A stretch of DNA of 64,000 nucleotides from Cydia pomonella. Its lineage: Eukaryota; Arthropoda; Insecta; Lepidoptera; Tortricidae. The notes under the pieces are model-generated. The model did not search any database, was not told the DNA's origin, and was given only the letters and a program-made list of their open reading frames with translations. A program made the position numbers and the translations under genes. Positions 30,390 through 40,475 of the stretch are shown piece after piece. Within the stretch, counting starts at the first letter, position 1; each line of letters opens with the position of its first letter. The stretch spans positions 1,161,986 through 1,225,985 of the forward strand of contig NC_084730.1 in the NCBI RefSeq assembly GCF_033807575.1, read 5' to 3'.

Positions 30390-30920
30390 GGTATTTATAA
30401 GGATCGTGGGACGCTAGAGGTCAAACCTTTTCAAACGGATCTTTTAGTATTTTATTAACCAATAACGATCCGCCGCGGTAATAGTTACACTATTGGTAGG
30501 TCAAAACTGCATGAAAATCCGTTCAGTAGTTTTTGAGTTTATCGCGAAGATACAGACAGACGCGGCGGAGAACTTTTATAAGGAGTAGTGATGTACTTAT
30601 ACACTTAACAGCAAATAAAACTGATCATTTCATATGCTAAATGAATAGGATTACTGGTTTATTAATATAAATTGAATTAAAGGCTACTGGGTCGCTACCT
30701 ACGCTTGACCGTAAAACATTAAATACAATGTATATGTATTCATGTGTTTAATTCAGAAATGAACATTAAATCGCATAGGTAATAATTATTTTAATAACAA
30801 AATTTCCATATTAAATATATGTACTCAAGCTCCTCAAGACTCCTCTGTACGGCTTGAAACAAGTCAACCATCTTACTCAGATCAACTTAGGCCCCAAACT
30901 AAGCACAGGATATATTAAGC
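30390..30920. other. no gene; one known-type repeat
   Basis: 30480-30590 (AAAATCCGTTCAGTAGTTTT, ACAGACAGACGCGGCGG) resembles a dispersed repeat I recall from Lepidoptera. The rest is AT-rich without features. Confidence 0.4.
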
Positions 30921-30924
30921 GGCG

Positions 30925-31046
30925 TATATAGACAAATACATACCTTCTTATATCCATAGAAAACATCCATGACTCAGGACAAATGTCTGTACTTAACACA
31001 CAAAAGCCCTTACCGGGATACGAATCCAAGGGAAGCTTCAAAGGCA
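30925..31046 (-). mobile_element. tRNA-derived SINE, inverted partial copy
   Basis: CCATAGAAAACATCCATGAC, AAGCCCTTACCGGGATACGA and AAAGGCAGGG are the inverse of the SINE head and middle. The head is cut by the fold-back element beginning at 31050. Confidence 0.65.
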
Positions 31047-31049
31047 GGG

Positions 31050-31461
31050 CATAGAGAAATAAGAAGTACACAGAGTGCTCACTACATATCTACATCAGTT
31101 TTGGTACCAAAACGCTTATTATTTTCGCAGTCGACATCTGCATCGAGTAGCGGAACTCTCAGTACTGCTACTCGACTATAGATATCGCGGCAAACAAAAA
31201 GTCTAATGCCCAACGATTTTCAGCTAATATTATAACTAGAGTAAGCGTAGGAGTTGAAAATAGAGTTCCGGTTACTCTGGTTATAATATTAGCGGAAAAT
31301 CGTTGAGCATTAGACTTTTTGTTTGCCGCGATATCTATTGTCGAGTAGCAGTACTGAGAGTTCCGCTACTCGATGCAGATGTCGACTGCGAAAATAATAA
31401 GCATTTTGGTACCAAAACTGATGTATGAACTGAGCACTCTATTACTACTTATTTCTCTATG
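31050..31461. mobile_element. fold-back family FB, full copy (412 bp)
   Basis: CATAGAGAAATAAGAAGTA at the left and its inverse at the right. Inside each arm in mirrored order are TTTTGGTACCAAAAC, CGACATCTGCATCGAGTAGC, GCGGCAAACAAAAAGTCTAA and ATTTTC(A/C)GCTAATATTATAAC, with a GTAGGAGTTGAAAATAGAG core. Related copies: 19221-19390, 38098-38411, 50626-50897, 55302-56935 (expanded), 60747-61159, 62893-63156 and 63243-63350. No protein. Confidence 0.85.
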
Positions 31462-31664
31462 ATGTTACATAAATGTTCTATCGTCATCGCCAGGGTGTTC
31501 ATCAATTTCATCATCATCCTCACACGCTAGGATCTAAATGGTCGCGCACTGTACAGTTTAAAATAAATTTCCTCCCGCACGAGGACTAGGGGGCCTACAC
31601 ACTGTTCACACCCTTGCCGACTTATCTATTATCTCATTATTATATATATATTTATTAATTAAAA

Positions 31665-31930
31665 CGACCGGTTTGGCCTAGTGGTTAGTGACCCTGCCTA
31701 CGAAGCTGATGGTCCCGGGTTCAAATCCTGGTAAGGGCATTTATTCGTGTGATGAGCATGGGTATTTGTTGCTGAGTCATGGGTGTTTTCTATGTATTTA
31801 AGTATTTATAAATATTTATATATTATATATATCGTTGTCTAAGTACCCTCAACACAAGCTTTATTGAGCTTACTGTGGGACTTAGTCAATTTGTGTAATA
31901 ATGTCCTATAATATTTATTTATTTATTTAA
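31665..31930 (+). mobile_element. tRNA-derived SINE, copy 3
   Basis: Intact head (GGTTTGGCCTAGTGG, GGGTTCAAATCCTGG) and tail (ACTGTGGGACTTAGTCAATT, TAATAATGTCCTATAATATT). A short AT tract at 31825-31832. Confidence 0.85.
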
Positions 31931-32270
31931 AACATGTAACACACACATAATTTAATTTATTTTTATGTACATCTTTCTATTTAATGTACATCTGTTGTGA
32001 CCTGGGTTCCGGCAGAAAACCAGTGCTTTACTCGAAAGAGTGAAGAGTATCACTGAGCTGTGACCCTTTTGTCCTGCTGCAACGCACACAGTATGTAGGT
32101 AGGTACTTTTATTTTATTTTATTGTTTATTAATTATTCCTATTTTGTTGTCTCAATTTTCATTTGTGCCATTTTTATTTTGTTCCTGTAATAATTTGTGT
32201 TCTATATGATGATTTAAACTTTATATTGGGTGTTTTTGCAGCTGTCTAATAAATGATTTATCTATCTATC
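31931..32270 (+). mobile_element. LINE 3'-UTR with (TCTA)n tail
   Basis: GTTGTGACCTGGGTTCCGGC through to CAGCTGTCTAATAAATG and a (TCTA)n tract at 32258-32275. Non-coding LINE end by its form. The parent is not identified. Confidence 0.5.
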
Positions 32271-32274
32271 TATC

Positions 32275-32470
32275 AGATGCCCCGGCTGTGGAATGTGCTC
32301 CCTGCCGAAAATTTCCTCAGGAGCTACAAGTACCTATATGTTTCTTCATAAAAGGAGTGTACAGGATTTTAAAGTGTTGGCAACGCGGATGTAACACCCC
32401 TGTAGTTGCAGGCGTCCATAGGCGGTGACTGCTTACCATCAGGCTTGTTTGCCACCGATGTGGTATTGAA
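32275..32470 (+). pseudogene. LINE C-terminal remnant
   Basis: Shifting frames give MPRLWNVLPAENFLRSYKYL, then SVGNADVTPL and GGDCLPSGLFATDVV. The first is the RLWNxLPAE block near the end of Jockey-like ORF2. The last part is the same sequence that elsewhere forms the 'TACGTCGGTGGCAAACAAGC' repeat in inverse, showing that repeat's LINE origin. Several stops. Confidence 0.6.
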
Positions 32471-32559
32471 AAAAAACTAACTTTATCTTCTTGAGCTTAC
32501 ATGTAATAAATAAATCAAATAATATGTTTTAAAAACGTATAATACCCACGATTACAATA

Positions 32560-32564
32560 CATGC
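32560..32564. repeat. target-site duplication CATGC, left
   Basis: CATGC immediately before the 5' LTR matches CATGC at 37494-37498. A 5-base duplication is usual for Ty3/gypsy integration. Confidence 0.9.
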
Positions 32565-32682
32565 TGTTGTATATGTAGGTAGGTTTAGAATGCATGTACT
32601 GAGGGTAGGCTTGGTGGAAATAAATCAGTTCTCTTTGAGTTAGCATATGGATTGTTTCATTGTACTTTTCCTAAACATTACA
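32565..32682 (+). repeat. 5' LTR, 118 bp
   Basis: Begins TGTTGTATATGTAGG and ends CCTAAACATTACA, with the TG...CA boundary. It contains AATAAATCAG as a possible polyadenylation signal and no strong TATA box. I compared it base for base with 37376-37493 and found them equal. Confidence 0.9.
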
Positions 32683-32699
32683 TGGTGTCAGGTGTGGTT
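32683..32699 (+). promoter_or_regulatory. primer-binding site, tRNA-Leu-like
   Basis: TGGTGTCAGGTGTGGTT follows the LTR without a gap. TGG pairs with the CCA end of a tRNA. 13 of 17 bases would pair with an animal tRNA-Leu 3' end as I recall it. Another tRNA may fit better. Confidence 0.6.
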
Positions 32700-32745
32700 A
32701 TTCGTGTTAGATCCTTCAAAAGACTGTAACAGTTAATTAGTGGAG

Positions 32746-35700
32746 ATGAGTGACAGTGAAAGTAAAAGTGATAAGACGGCGCGTAAGCCAGGTGCGGCCG
32801 CGAGCGGTACAGCGTACACGGCGGTTCAACAACCACCCGCCATGTTGGGTACGGGAAACCTCGCTGATAACTGGCGGGACTGGAAACAAACGTTCGATTG
32901 GTACCTAATCGCATCAGGCCGAGAGAAGTCCTCAAGTCGTGAAAAATGTGCCCTATTACTTCATGTGATAGGGAAAACTGGCCGTGACCTATATGAAGAA
33001 TTTGATATTAGTTCAAGCGAACAAAGTAATTATGAGGCGTTATGTAAAAAGTTCGCTGACCGCTGTGACCCACAGAAAAATGTTAATTTCGAACGGCACT
33101 TATTTTTTGAGACATATCAAACGAGTGAAGATTTTGAAAAGTACTTAGCGTCACTTCGTGTGAAAAGTAAAACGTGTGAGTTTGGAACATTGAGGGAAAG
33201 TTTAATTCTAACTCAAGTAATCCGGGGAATTAAAGATGGTCAATTAAGAGAGAGAATGTTAAGAAAGCGGGATTTAAAATTGGAAGATGCAACGGCTTGG
33301 TGTCGCGCAGCAGAATTAGCGAGTGAGCAGGCGGGTGCAGTGCGGGGCGGAGCGAGCGCGGAATCGACACGGGGAGGTACAAGCGCACCGCTCGCCGACG
33401 TCGAGCAAGTTCGCGTGCGCCCTCACCGCCGCGCGCCGACGCCGACGCCGACCACATCTCGCGCCGTTGCAACAGGTGTGCCGATAACGCGACGATCGCA
33501 ACAACAGTACCGTGGCGGGACTGGCTCTAAATTTAAATGTTCAAACTGCGACTACGTACATGAACGTGATCAGTGTCCCGCGTACAAGGTGAAATGCTTC
33601 AGATGTGATCGGGTCGGACATTTTATGAGGTGTTGCCGAAGTAATTATGTGCGGGAAGTGTATAATGTTACAGACGAGATAAGTGATTGCGAGGAACTGA
33701 TAATACAGGGAGTGGAGATTTTGTCGGTCGACAGCAAGGGGTGGTTCGAGAGTGTGGCGGTGAACGGAGTTCCTGTGACGTTTAAGCTGGACAGTGGTGC
33801 GGACGCCTGCGTCATGTCGCGCGACAGCTTCAGGGCGGCAGGCTACAGTGAGGACATTTTGAGCAATGCTGGTACGATATTGCGTGAGGTTAGTAGGAAC
33901 GTTTTACCTGTGGTGGGATATTTTATAGCTGAATTGTCGCATCATAACAGTGAGAAAAAATGCAAAGGCAAAATTTACGTGCTAAACGTTAACTGTAATA
34001 ATTTATTGTCACGAGATTTATGCAATGAATTAAATCTAATTAAGAGAGTAAACGAGATTTCCAATAATAGTAACTGCAATGATTTAGTAAGTAAATATAA
34101 AACTGTGTTTCAGGGGATTGGTCGTTTACCGGGTGTACACAAATTAACTGTGGACGAGTCAGTTCCTCCGGTCGTAAGATCATCAAGGAAAATACCTATT
34201 AAATTAAGGCCACGATTGCGAGAGGAGCTGGACCGTCTACACGAGCTAGGCATTATAGAGCCAGTGGATGAACCTACCGACTGGGTGTCGAGTATTGTTC
34301 TTGTTGAGAAACCGGATGGCAAGTTGCGATTGTGTATAGATCCTCAAAATTTGAATAAGGCAATCAAACGTAGTCACTTTCAACTTCCCACACTAGACGA
34401 GGTTACAGCAAATCTGTCGGGCGCTAAATATTTTTCACATTTAGATGCTAACAAGGGTTTTTACATGATCGTTCTTGATGATTATAGTTCAAAACTGTGC
34501 ACTTTTGCCACACCATTTGGGAGATGGAAATTTTTACGTTTACCTTTTGGCATCTGTTCCGCATCGGAGGTATTCCATAATGCAATGGTTAAGATATTTT
34601 CTATGGAGGGAGTGGAATGCTTCATCGACGATTTGCTCGTGTACGGGAGAACAAAAGAAGAGCATGATTCGAGGTTGGAGGCCGTGCTACAGCGCGCGTT
34701 GGACAACGGAGTGAGGTTTAATAAAGAAAAATGTGTTTTGGGCGTAGAAGAAGTGAAATATCTAGGTCACGTGTTTGACTCTAAGGGCATGCGCCCCGAC
34801 GGCGACCGAGTGAAGGCTATCAGGGACATGCCTCCTCCCAGTTGCAGGAAGGATTTGGAGAGGTTCCTCGGGATGACGAATTACGTGTCGAGATTCTTGC
34901 CAAACTATGCTGAACTGGTAGAACCATTGAGAGGACTGCTAAAGAGAGACAGCGAATTTCAGTGGTATGAAATTCATACCAGCGCATTTGAAAGAGTAAA
35001 AAAATGTTTAATGGAGGCGCCGACGCTACGATATTATGACCCCGGGGAGGCGGTGGTGGTGTCAGTAGATGCTAGTTCGCGGGGGCTGGGCGCGTGCTTG
35101 CTGCAGAGTGGGCGGCCGGTCGCCTTTGCCGCCCGCACGCTCACGCCTGCCGAAACGCGTTGGGCACAGATTGAAAAAGAATTGTTGGCGATTCTGTTTG
35201 GCTGCCAGAAATTCCATCAATTTATTTATGGCCATAAAAGTGTATTAGTGGAAAGCGATCATAAACCTTTAGAGGCTATATTCAGAAAGGCACTCAATGA
35301 TACGCCTGTACGACTACAGAGAATGTTACTGAGACTACAAAAGTACTCTATAGAGATAAAATACGTTCCCGGGAGACTAATGTATGTCGCCGACACGCTG
35401 TCGCGCGCCCCGACCGACGACGCATGCGACGAGCAAACTGGAAGTGACATTGATGTTCACGTAAACGCCCTGTACGACAGCGTTAACTTTAGTTCTGACA
35501 AACTGAAGAAAATCAAAGAGGAAACGGATAAAGAACCAGGGCTCGGGAACGTTAGGCAATATTGCCTGAAAGGCTGGCCACATACCAAAAATATCCTAGA
35601 AAGTGAGGCTAAGCCTTACTGGGGTATAAAGGAGGAGCTTCATGTAATAAAAGGTATAGTTTTCCGAGGCAATCGCGTTGTAATACCCACTAGCCTTAGG

Positions 35701-36840
35701 AAAGAAATGCTGCATAGAATTCACGAGGGGCACCTAGGTATTGAAAAATGCAAGTACCGAGCACGAGACGTGATGTGGTGGCCAGGCATGTCGGCGCAGG
35801 TGGAGGCGCTAGTAGCGGCATGCGCGACGTGCGCCGAGCGCCGCGCCGCACAACCGCGCGAGCCGATGCGCTCTCATCAAGTACCTGGGAAACCCTGGGA
35901 AGTGCTAGCGACTGATCTATTTGAATTTAGAAACAAACATTACATCTTAGTAGTTGATTATTATTCCAAATATGTCGAAGTTGTTTCTTTATCTGACATT
36001 CGTAGTGAAACCATAATTATCCAACTCAAGTCCATTTTTGCCCGCCACGGTATTCCCAAGAAACTCGTATCGGACAATGGCCGACAGTTTACCTCGGCAG
36101 TGTTCCAATCTTTTGTAGAAAAATGGGAATTCGAACACGTCACGAGTTCACCTTACTATTCTCGATCCAACGGTCTTGCAGAGAGAAATGTCCAAACGGT
36201 GAAAAAGTTGATGGAAAAGGCGCAGAGTGATGGCACGGATCCATATTTGGCGCTTTTAAACTTCCGCAATACTCCGGTCTCCGGCGAGTCATACTCCCCG
36301 GCACAACTTCTTATGGCGCGGAGGCTCAATACCAGATTGCCTGTCTCAGAACAATTACTTGCGCCAAAGTTACCAAATTTAGTAGCTGTTCAAAAATGTC
36401 GATTAGAAAAAAATGAAAAATCCAAAAAACATTATGATGTCGGAACCCGGCCGTTAAAACCTCTTCATCCAAACGAGCAGGTACGAATGCGGGAATCAAA
36501 CGCTGGCCGTCAAACACGATGGATGCCAGCACGAGTCGAAGGTCAAGCGGCTCAACCACGTTCCTACTGGCTACGCGCGCCGGATGGCTCACGATACCGC
36601 AGAAACAGACAACACATTTTATCACAACCACAATATGATCAAAAGAGTGAGAATGATCAACGAATCCGCGACCGAAATCACCGAACTAATAAATATTACG
36701 ACGATTTCGAAGACAATGATAATTATAATTCCGATACACAATCACAACGCACTGTCAGCAATAATACCGGGCGCGCGCACACAGGTGGTTATTACGTAAC
36801 GCGCTCCGGCCGGCAGGTCCATCCACCCGACCGTTTGTAA
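32746..36840 (+). CDS. gag-pol polyprotein of the LTR retrotransposon
   Basis: 1364 residues from ATG 32746 (a GTG two codons earlier opens the frame). Gag occupies about 1-260. Two zinc knuckles follow: an odd CX2CX3HX4C at 265-277 and a standard CX2CX4HX4C at 284-297. An aspartic protease has its DSGA at 349. Reverse transcriptase has LCIDPQN near 529 and FIDD at 626-629 in place of YVDD. RNase H starts with DAS at 775. Integrase has a zinc-binding HHCC region (His 992/995, Cys 1026/1029) and catalytic Asp 1057, Asp 1110 and Glu 1146, the last two 35 residues apart as in active enzymes. A basic, Asn-rich tail ends at TAA. There is no gag/pol frameshift, so all products come from one chain. 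No env. All catalytic residues are present and the LTRs agree, so the copy may be competent. Confidence 0.95.
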   Translation: MSDSESKSDKTARKPGAAASGTAYTAVQQPPAMLGTGNLADNWRDWKQTFDWYLIASGREKSSSREKCALLLHVIGKTGRDLYEEFDISSSEQSNYEALCKKFADRCDPQKNVNFERHLFFETYQTSEDFEKYLASLRVKSKTCEFGTLRESLILTQVIRGIKDGQLRERMLRKRDLKLEDATAWCRAAELASEQAGAVRGGASAESTRGGTSAPLADVEQVRVRPHRRAPTPTPTTSRAVATGVPITRRSQQQYRGGTGSKFKCSNCDYVHERDQCPAYKVKCFRCDRVGHFMRCCRSNYVREVYNVTDEISDCEELIIQGVEILSVDSKGWFESVAVNGVPVTFKLDSGADACVMSRDSFRAAGYSEDILSNAGTILREVSRNVLPVVGYFIAELSHHNSEKKCKGKIYVLNVNCNNLLSRDLCNELNLIKRVNEISNNSNCNDLVSKYKTVFQGIGRLPGVHKLTVDESVPPVVRSSRKIPIKLRPRLREELDRLHELGIIEPVDEPTDWVSSIVLVEKPDGKLRLCIDPQNLNKAIKRSHFQLPTLDEVTANLSGAKYFSHLDANKGFYMIVLDDYSSKLCTFATPFGRWKFLRLPFGICSASEVFHNAMVKIFSMEGVECFIDDLLVYGRTKEEHDSRLEAVLQRALDNGVRFNKEKCVLGVEEVKYLGHVFDSKGMRPDGDRVKAIRDMPPPSCRKDLERFLGMTNYVSRFLPNYAELVEPLRGLLKRDSEFQWYEIHTSAFERVKKCLMEAPTLRYYDPGEAVVVSVDASSRGLGACLLQSGRPVAFAARTLTPAETRWAQIEKELLAILFGCQKFHQFIYGHKSVLVESDHKPLEAIFRKALNDTPVRLQRMLLRLQKYSIEIKYVPGRLMYVADTLSRAPTDDACDEQTGSDIDVHVNALYDSVNFSSDKLKKIKEETDKEPGLGNVRQYCLKGWPHTKNILESEAKPYWGIKEELHVIKGIVFRGNRVVIPTSLRKEMLHRIHEGHLGIEKCKYRARDVMWWPGMSAQVEALVAACATCAERRAAQPREPMRSHQVPGKPWEVLATDLFEFRNKHYILVVDYYSKYVEVVSLSDIRSETIIIQLKSIFARHGIPKKLVSDNGRQFTSAVFQSFVEKWEFEHVTSSPYYSRSNGLAERNVQTVKKLMEKAQSDGTDPYLALLNFRNTPVSGESYSPAQLLMARRLNTRLPVSEQLLAPKLPNLVAVQKCRLEKNEKSKKHYDVGTRPLKPLHPNEQVRMRESNAGRQTRWMPARVEGQAAQPRSYWLRAPDGSRYRRNRQHILSQPQYDQKSENDQRIRDRNHRTNKYYDDFEDNDNYNSDTQSQRTVSNNTGRAHTGGYYVTRSGRQVHPPDRL

Positions 36841-37363
36841 TACATATACCTACCACCTAAGTAGGTATCGTAAAAATACTACACCATAGTGTCTAAAAGT
36901 ACTTATGTAAGTATTGTGCCATATACAAGTTGTAAATGCGAAATGTAATATATTGAATTAAGTTACCAAATTAATAAATATTTGTACCTAATTAGTATTG
37001 ATACTGCTCTGGCCAATACGTAATTTAAATAAATGTAACTATGCAGTTAATGCACCCGTGCTTATGTTAAAATAAACTCACTTTTATATTTAGGATTAAT
37101 ACAATACATGTAAAACAAATAAATAATTAAATAGTATAGATAAATATATAAGTACTATAAAATATACAAATTGTAGTTGGCGGTAGTAAAGGCATGTACT
37201 TAAATAAGTAAACTTCATACAATGTAAAAAATAAAATAAAAAATAGCATGTTAAAATTATGTAATCATTTTGTTCTGTTATCTTGTTAGGCTTTTGTAAG
37301 ATAAAGTCTAACCAAGACAATTATAATGTTTATACCTAAGTATGCTTACATAGAGCCCGTTAT
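36841..37363 (+). other. 3' untranslated part of the LTR element
   Basis: About 520 AT-rich bases between the gag-pol stop and the polypurine tract. No frame is long enough to be an env gene. Opposite-strand frames are chance. Confidence 0.7.
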
Positions 37364-37373
37364 GAAAAGGGGA
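37364..37373 (+). promoter_or_regulatory. polypurine tract GAAAAGGGGA
   Basis: Ten purines two bases before the TG of the 3' LTR, where second-strand priming is expected. Confidence 0.8.
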
Positions 37374-37375
37374 CA

Positions 37376-37498
37376 TGTTGTATATGTAGGTAGGTTTAGA
37401 ATGCATGTACTGAGGGTAGGCTTGGTGGAAATAAATCAGTTCTCTTTGAGTTAGCATATGGATTGTTTCATTGTACTTTTCCTAAACATTACACATGC
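37376..37498 (+). repeat. 3' LTR, 118 bp, and right target duplication
   Basis: 37376-37493 equals the 5' LTR. CATGC at 37494-37498 is the right-hand duplication. Confidence 0.9.
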
Positions 37499-37930
37499 TT
37501 TAAAAATATATTATGTAAATTTTTAATAGGTCATGGTCCGCCAATTTCAACCACGTGTGAACTATATGAATACATATTAAAATGCAGTTTTTTTAGCCAT
37601 TTTATTAACTCGCGAATTCCCATGATTTTTGTAAACAGACTCAGTTCCGCACTGAATTTGCGTCATTTTAATTTTAATTTAGAAGTTTTTTGACAGCAAT
37701 TATGACAAGGTTATTGACTAAACTTCGTTTATAATTGTCTCGAAAAAAAGATTTCGTTTGTGGTCCGTCTTAAGGCCCCGTAGGTTCATGTTCTTCTCTC
37801 TCTCACCGTATCATAGTTTTTGAATTTTAATTTGTTTTAATTTTAAAAACAAGAAAAGTAATCGCTGTGTTCCTTCCCTCAAAATTAAAATTGCTCATTT
37901 TTAGAAGCAATTTACATATTTTTAGCTTTC
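37499..37930. other. no gene seen
   Basis: AT-rich DNA with TTTTAATTTTAATTT-type runs. No repeat ends recognised. Confidence 0.4.
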
Positions 37931-37934
37931 GAAA

Positions 37935-38500
37935 ACACGCATCACTGATGTTGGAGGTAAGATCGCCAAGCTGAAATGGGACTGGGTCGGCCATGTCTGC
38001 CGCATGCACCCACAGAGATGGGCAAAATAGCCAGGGTGTGGGTGCCGCAAGACGAGCGAGGATCTGACAGACCCTGGCGAAGATGGCGGGATGACTTCTA
38101 GCATCAAGTAGCGGAACTCTCAGTACTGCTGCTCGACAACAGATGTCGCGGCAAACAAAAAGTAATATTGTCCGCTAATATTGTAACTAGAGTAACTGGA
38201 ACTCAATTTTCAACTCCTACGCTTATTACTCTGGTTATAATAATCATTAGCTGAAAATCTATGAGCATTAGACTTTTTGTTTGTTTGTGTCGAGTAGCAG
38301 TACTGAGAGTTCCGCTACTTGACGCTAGATATAGACTACGAAAATAATAGTATTTTTGGTAACAAAATCGTTGTATGGAGTGAGCACTCTTGGTCTTCTT
38401 AATTCTCTTTGCTTGGACGCATATCTCAACGGCTGGCCGGAGATTACTCAAAACCGAGACGGATGGAGATTGAGGGCCTTTGCTCAGCAGTGGGACACCA
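37935..38500 (+). pseudogene. LINE C-terminal remnant split by fold-back element FB
   Basis: 37935-38097 reads KTRITDVGGKIAKLKWDWVG, then HVCRMHPQRWAK and later PWRRWRDD with frame changes. After an FB copy (38098-38411) the frame resumes as LDAYLNGWPEITQNRDGWRL, RAFAQQWDTI and stop. This is the W.GH..R...RW / RW.DD / W...A.dR..W.. ending also present in the intact LINE at 46396-50443, though from another family member. The last part recurs at 63160-63215 with the same FB junction. Confidence 0.75.
38098..38411. mobile_element. fold-back family FB, copy in a LINE
   Basis: From CTAGCATCAAGTAGCGG to TTCTTAATTCTCTTTG. The left outer arm is missing. CTT stands on both sides (GACTT|CTAGC, CTTTG|CTTGG) and may be the remains of the duplication. 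Confidence 0.7.
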
Positions 38501-38529
38501 TATAGGCTAGTAATATTTTTTTCTGCATA

Positions 38530-38670
38530 GTCAAAGTCAAAATATTCTTTATTCAAATAGGCCTAGCAACAAGCACTTTTAAATCGTCAAATTTTACAAA
38601 TATCATCTTAATCTAAATATCAGAGCAATTTATTGATGCAGTTATTATCGTTCTAAAAAAAACATTGAAT
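38530..38670 (-). mobile_element. LINE 3'-UTR repeat, inverted
   Basis: ATATTCTTTATTCAAATAGG, CTAGCAACAAGCACTT and GAGCAATTTATTGATG are the inverse of 40310-40470. Retroelement 3' end. Confidence 0.6.
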
Positions 38671-39255
38671 TATTCTAGATATGGTAAACTTAATAATAAG
38701 AATTTCACAAAAGGATCGTCAAACCCCAAAATTGTATAAAACCAAAATTGTAAAAATAAGCTTTTCTGCATAATTTGACACATATTTATAAAGTGCGTTT
38801 TAGACCTTCGTTTGTGTTTTTTTTTCTATGGAACGAACGTCACAAAATTAGGATTCGAATCGCTGAAATCCCTAGAGAAAATCTTCAAGATTGCTAATAA
38901 AATTTTGGCAACCGTTTTGTTATCTAAAAAAAGCGGTACGATTTAACAAAATCTCCGCTCTCTAAACCTACGGCGCCTTAACTAAAGTTACACTTACATT
39001 AACTGCAAAAAGTCTACAGTCCGTCTAAGCTAACTTTACACTTAATTTAATAGAACAAAGTGAGGCAGTATCAATATAAACGGCACAATTATTTTATATT
39101 ACAGATAAAGATTAAGATATTTTATTATTCAAGTAGACATATTTTATTTAATATTCAATAATTTAATGTCTAAAATGTATTTTAATTGTAATTGTGTATT
39201 ATTTGTGTCTATGATCCTTGTTGGTCGAAATAAAGAAATTATAATAATAAGAATA
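38671..39255. other. no gene seen
   Basis: AT-rich DNA. GTCGAAATAAAGAAATT and (ATA)n at 39222-39250 suggest a retroelement tail ending near there. Confidence 0.4.
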
Positions 39256-39257
39256 TT

Positions 39258-39412
39258 ACAATGCGCTTATGAACGTCAAATAAAGCTACACCGGCTCTAA
39301 CCCTACACCTCTGACCCGAGAAGATTTAAATCTCCCCTCAATTGGAGGAGGGTATCTCAATAAGGACCGGCAAGAAACCCGGCGGGACACATCTTTTCAA
39401 AACATTACATCT
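39258..39412 (-). mobile_element. LINE 3'-UTR type repeat, copy 2 (inverted)
   Basis: Inverse of 24155-24305 with extra middle sequence: GCGCTTATGAACGTCAAATA, CTCTGACCCGAGAAG, TCAATTGGAGGAGGG and AAGAAACCCGGCGGGAC. Confidence 0.65.
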
Positions 39413-39830
39413 TATAATTAAGATGCATTAAATAAGAAAATAATACAAGTTAGATTACTATAGAAATTATGCAAATACATACAGTAGCTACATTTTTATA
39501 GAAATTTGATAAAAAAAATATATATATGTTATATCAAATCATACAAATACGTAGCTCTTTCAGAAAACACCTAACCTAACTTTAACGTGTTTTTTCATTT
39601 CCTGTCTATTTTTAACTGTATGGTGCACAATAAAGAATATTTACTTACTTACTTACTTACTTAAAACATAATAATAATAACGAAAGCGCTTATTATTTTC
39701 GTAGTGACATCTAGTGTCAAGTCGCGGATTTGTCAGTACTGTTACTACGCCAACTCTTGGGATTAGTTGTCAAGCAGACCCTAGGCTCCGATGAGCCGTG
39801 GCAAAAATCCGATACAACGCCAGTATTATG
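39413..39830. other. no gene; retroelement tail (TTAC)n
   Basis: GCACAATAAAGAATATTTAC followed by (TTAC)n at 39640-39662 is a LINE/SINE 3' end. ATTATTTTCGTAGTGACAT at 39692 is a small FB-arm relic. Otherwise AT-rich. Confidence 0.4.
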
Positions 39831-39835
39831 GAAGG

Positions 39836-39948
39836 TATAGTATACGGGGGTTGAACAACGCTGTGTTCCGTTTCTTCATCCCATCCTCGTCGCCAATATA
39901 GTATACGGGGGTTGCTGAGGGATGAAGAAACGGAACACAGCGTTGTTC
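39836..39948. repeat. 30-bp perfect inverted repeat plus 18-bp direct repeat
   Basis: 39853-39882 is exactly mirrored at 39919-39948 (arm start GAACAACGCTGTGTTCCG). TATAGTATACGGGGGTTG occurs in direct order at 39836-39853 and 39897-39914. The direct copy abuts the left arm, so the structure is two overlapping duplications. Confidence 0.85.
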
Positions 39949-39959
39949 ATAGGGCGTTT

Positions 39960-40300
39960 ATTCCAGAACTGATTTTTACATAATTACCCACATGTTATTT
40001 TCATACAGTAGTTGAGTCTACCCTAAATACATATATGACAGAAGGTAGAGGCAAGGAACAGAATCTCCATATACCGAAAAATATCCAACAAAAACCATAA
40101 ATAGGTGGCGCTACAATACCTAGAATACTTGAGAAAAAAATCTAATCCTAAATAAACGCCTAGGTTCTTAGCTATTCTAGCGCTACTCTGGAGAGATTTG
40201 GAACTATTATTTATAGCTGTATACATTTTTTTTGTATGACTATATTTTGTGAAATTTTTAGTATTAAATTTGATGTATGAATTATATTCATTAGTATTAT
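39960..40300. other. no gene seen
   Basis: AT-rich DNA with one small minus-strand frame of no recognisable family. Confidence 0.4.
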
Positions 40301-40309
40301 ATATGGAAT

Positions 40310-40475
40310 AATATTTACAACATCAATAAATTGCTCTGATAATTAGCTTAAGATAATATGATAAGATGTAATACTGTGATAAAGATAATATGTAATACTG
40401 TCTTACTATTCATAAGTGCTTGTTGCTAGGCCTACATGAATAAAGTATATTTGAATTGAATTGAATTGCTGACAG
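40310..40475 (+). mobile_element. LINE 3'-UTR with (GAATT)n tail
   Basis: CATCAATAAATTGCTCTGAT, AAGTGCTTGTTGCTAGGCCT and TTGAATTGAATTGAATTG. Same family as 38530-38670 in inverse. Confidence 0.65.

Larger units (their letters stand above)
32565..37493 (+). mobile_element. intact Ty3/gypsy-class LTR retrotransposon, 4.93 kb
   Basis: Two 118-base LTRs with no difference I can find, a primer-binding site directly after the first, one gag-pol frame without stops, a polypurine tract before the second LTR and a CATGC duplication around the whole. The very short LTRs, single frame and lack of an env gene suggest the Mag-type branch known from silkworm. The branch call is inference. Confidence 0.9.

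Noticed and set aside
36841..37375. env gene after gag-pol
   Set aside because: No plus-strand frame of useful length, so the element is a retrotransposon without an envelope.
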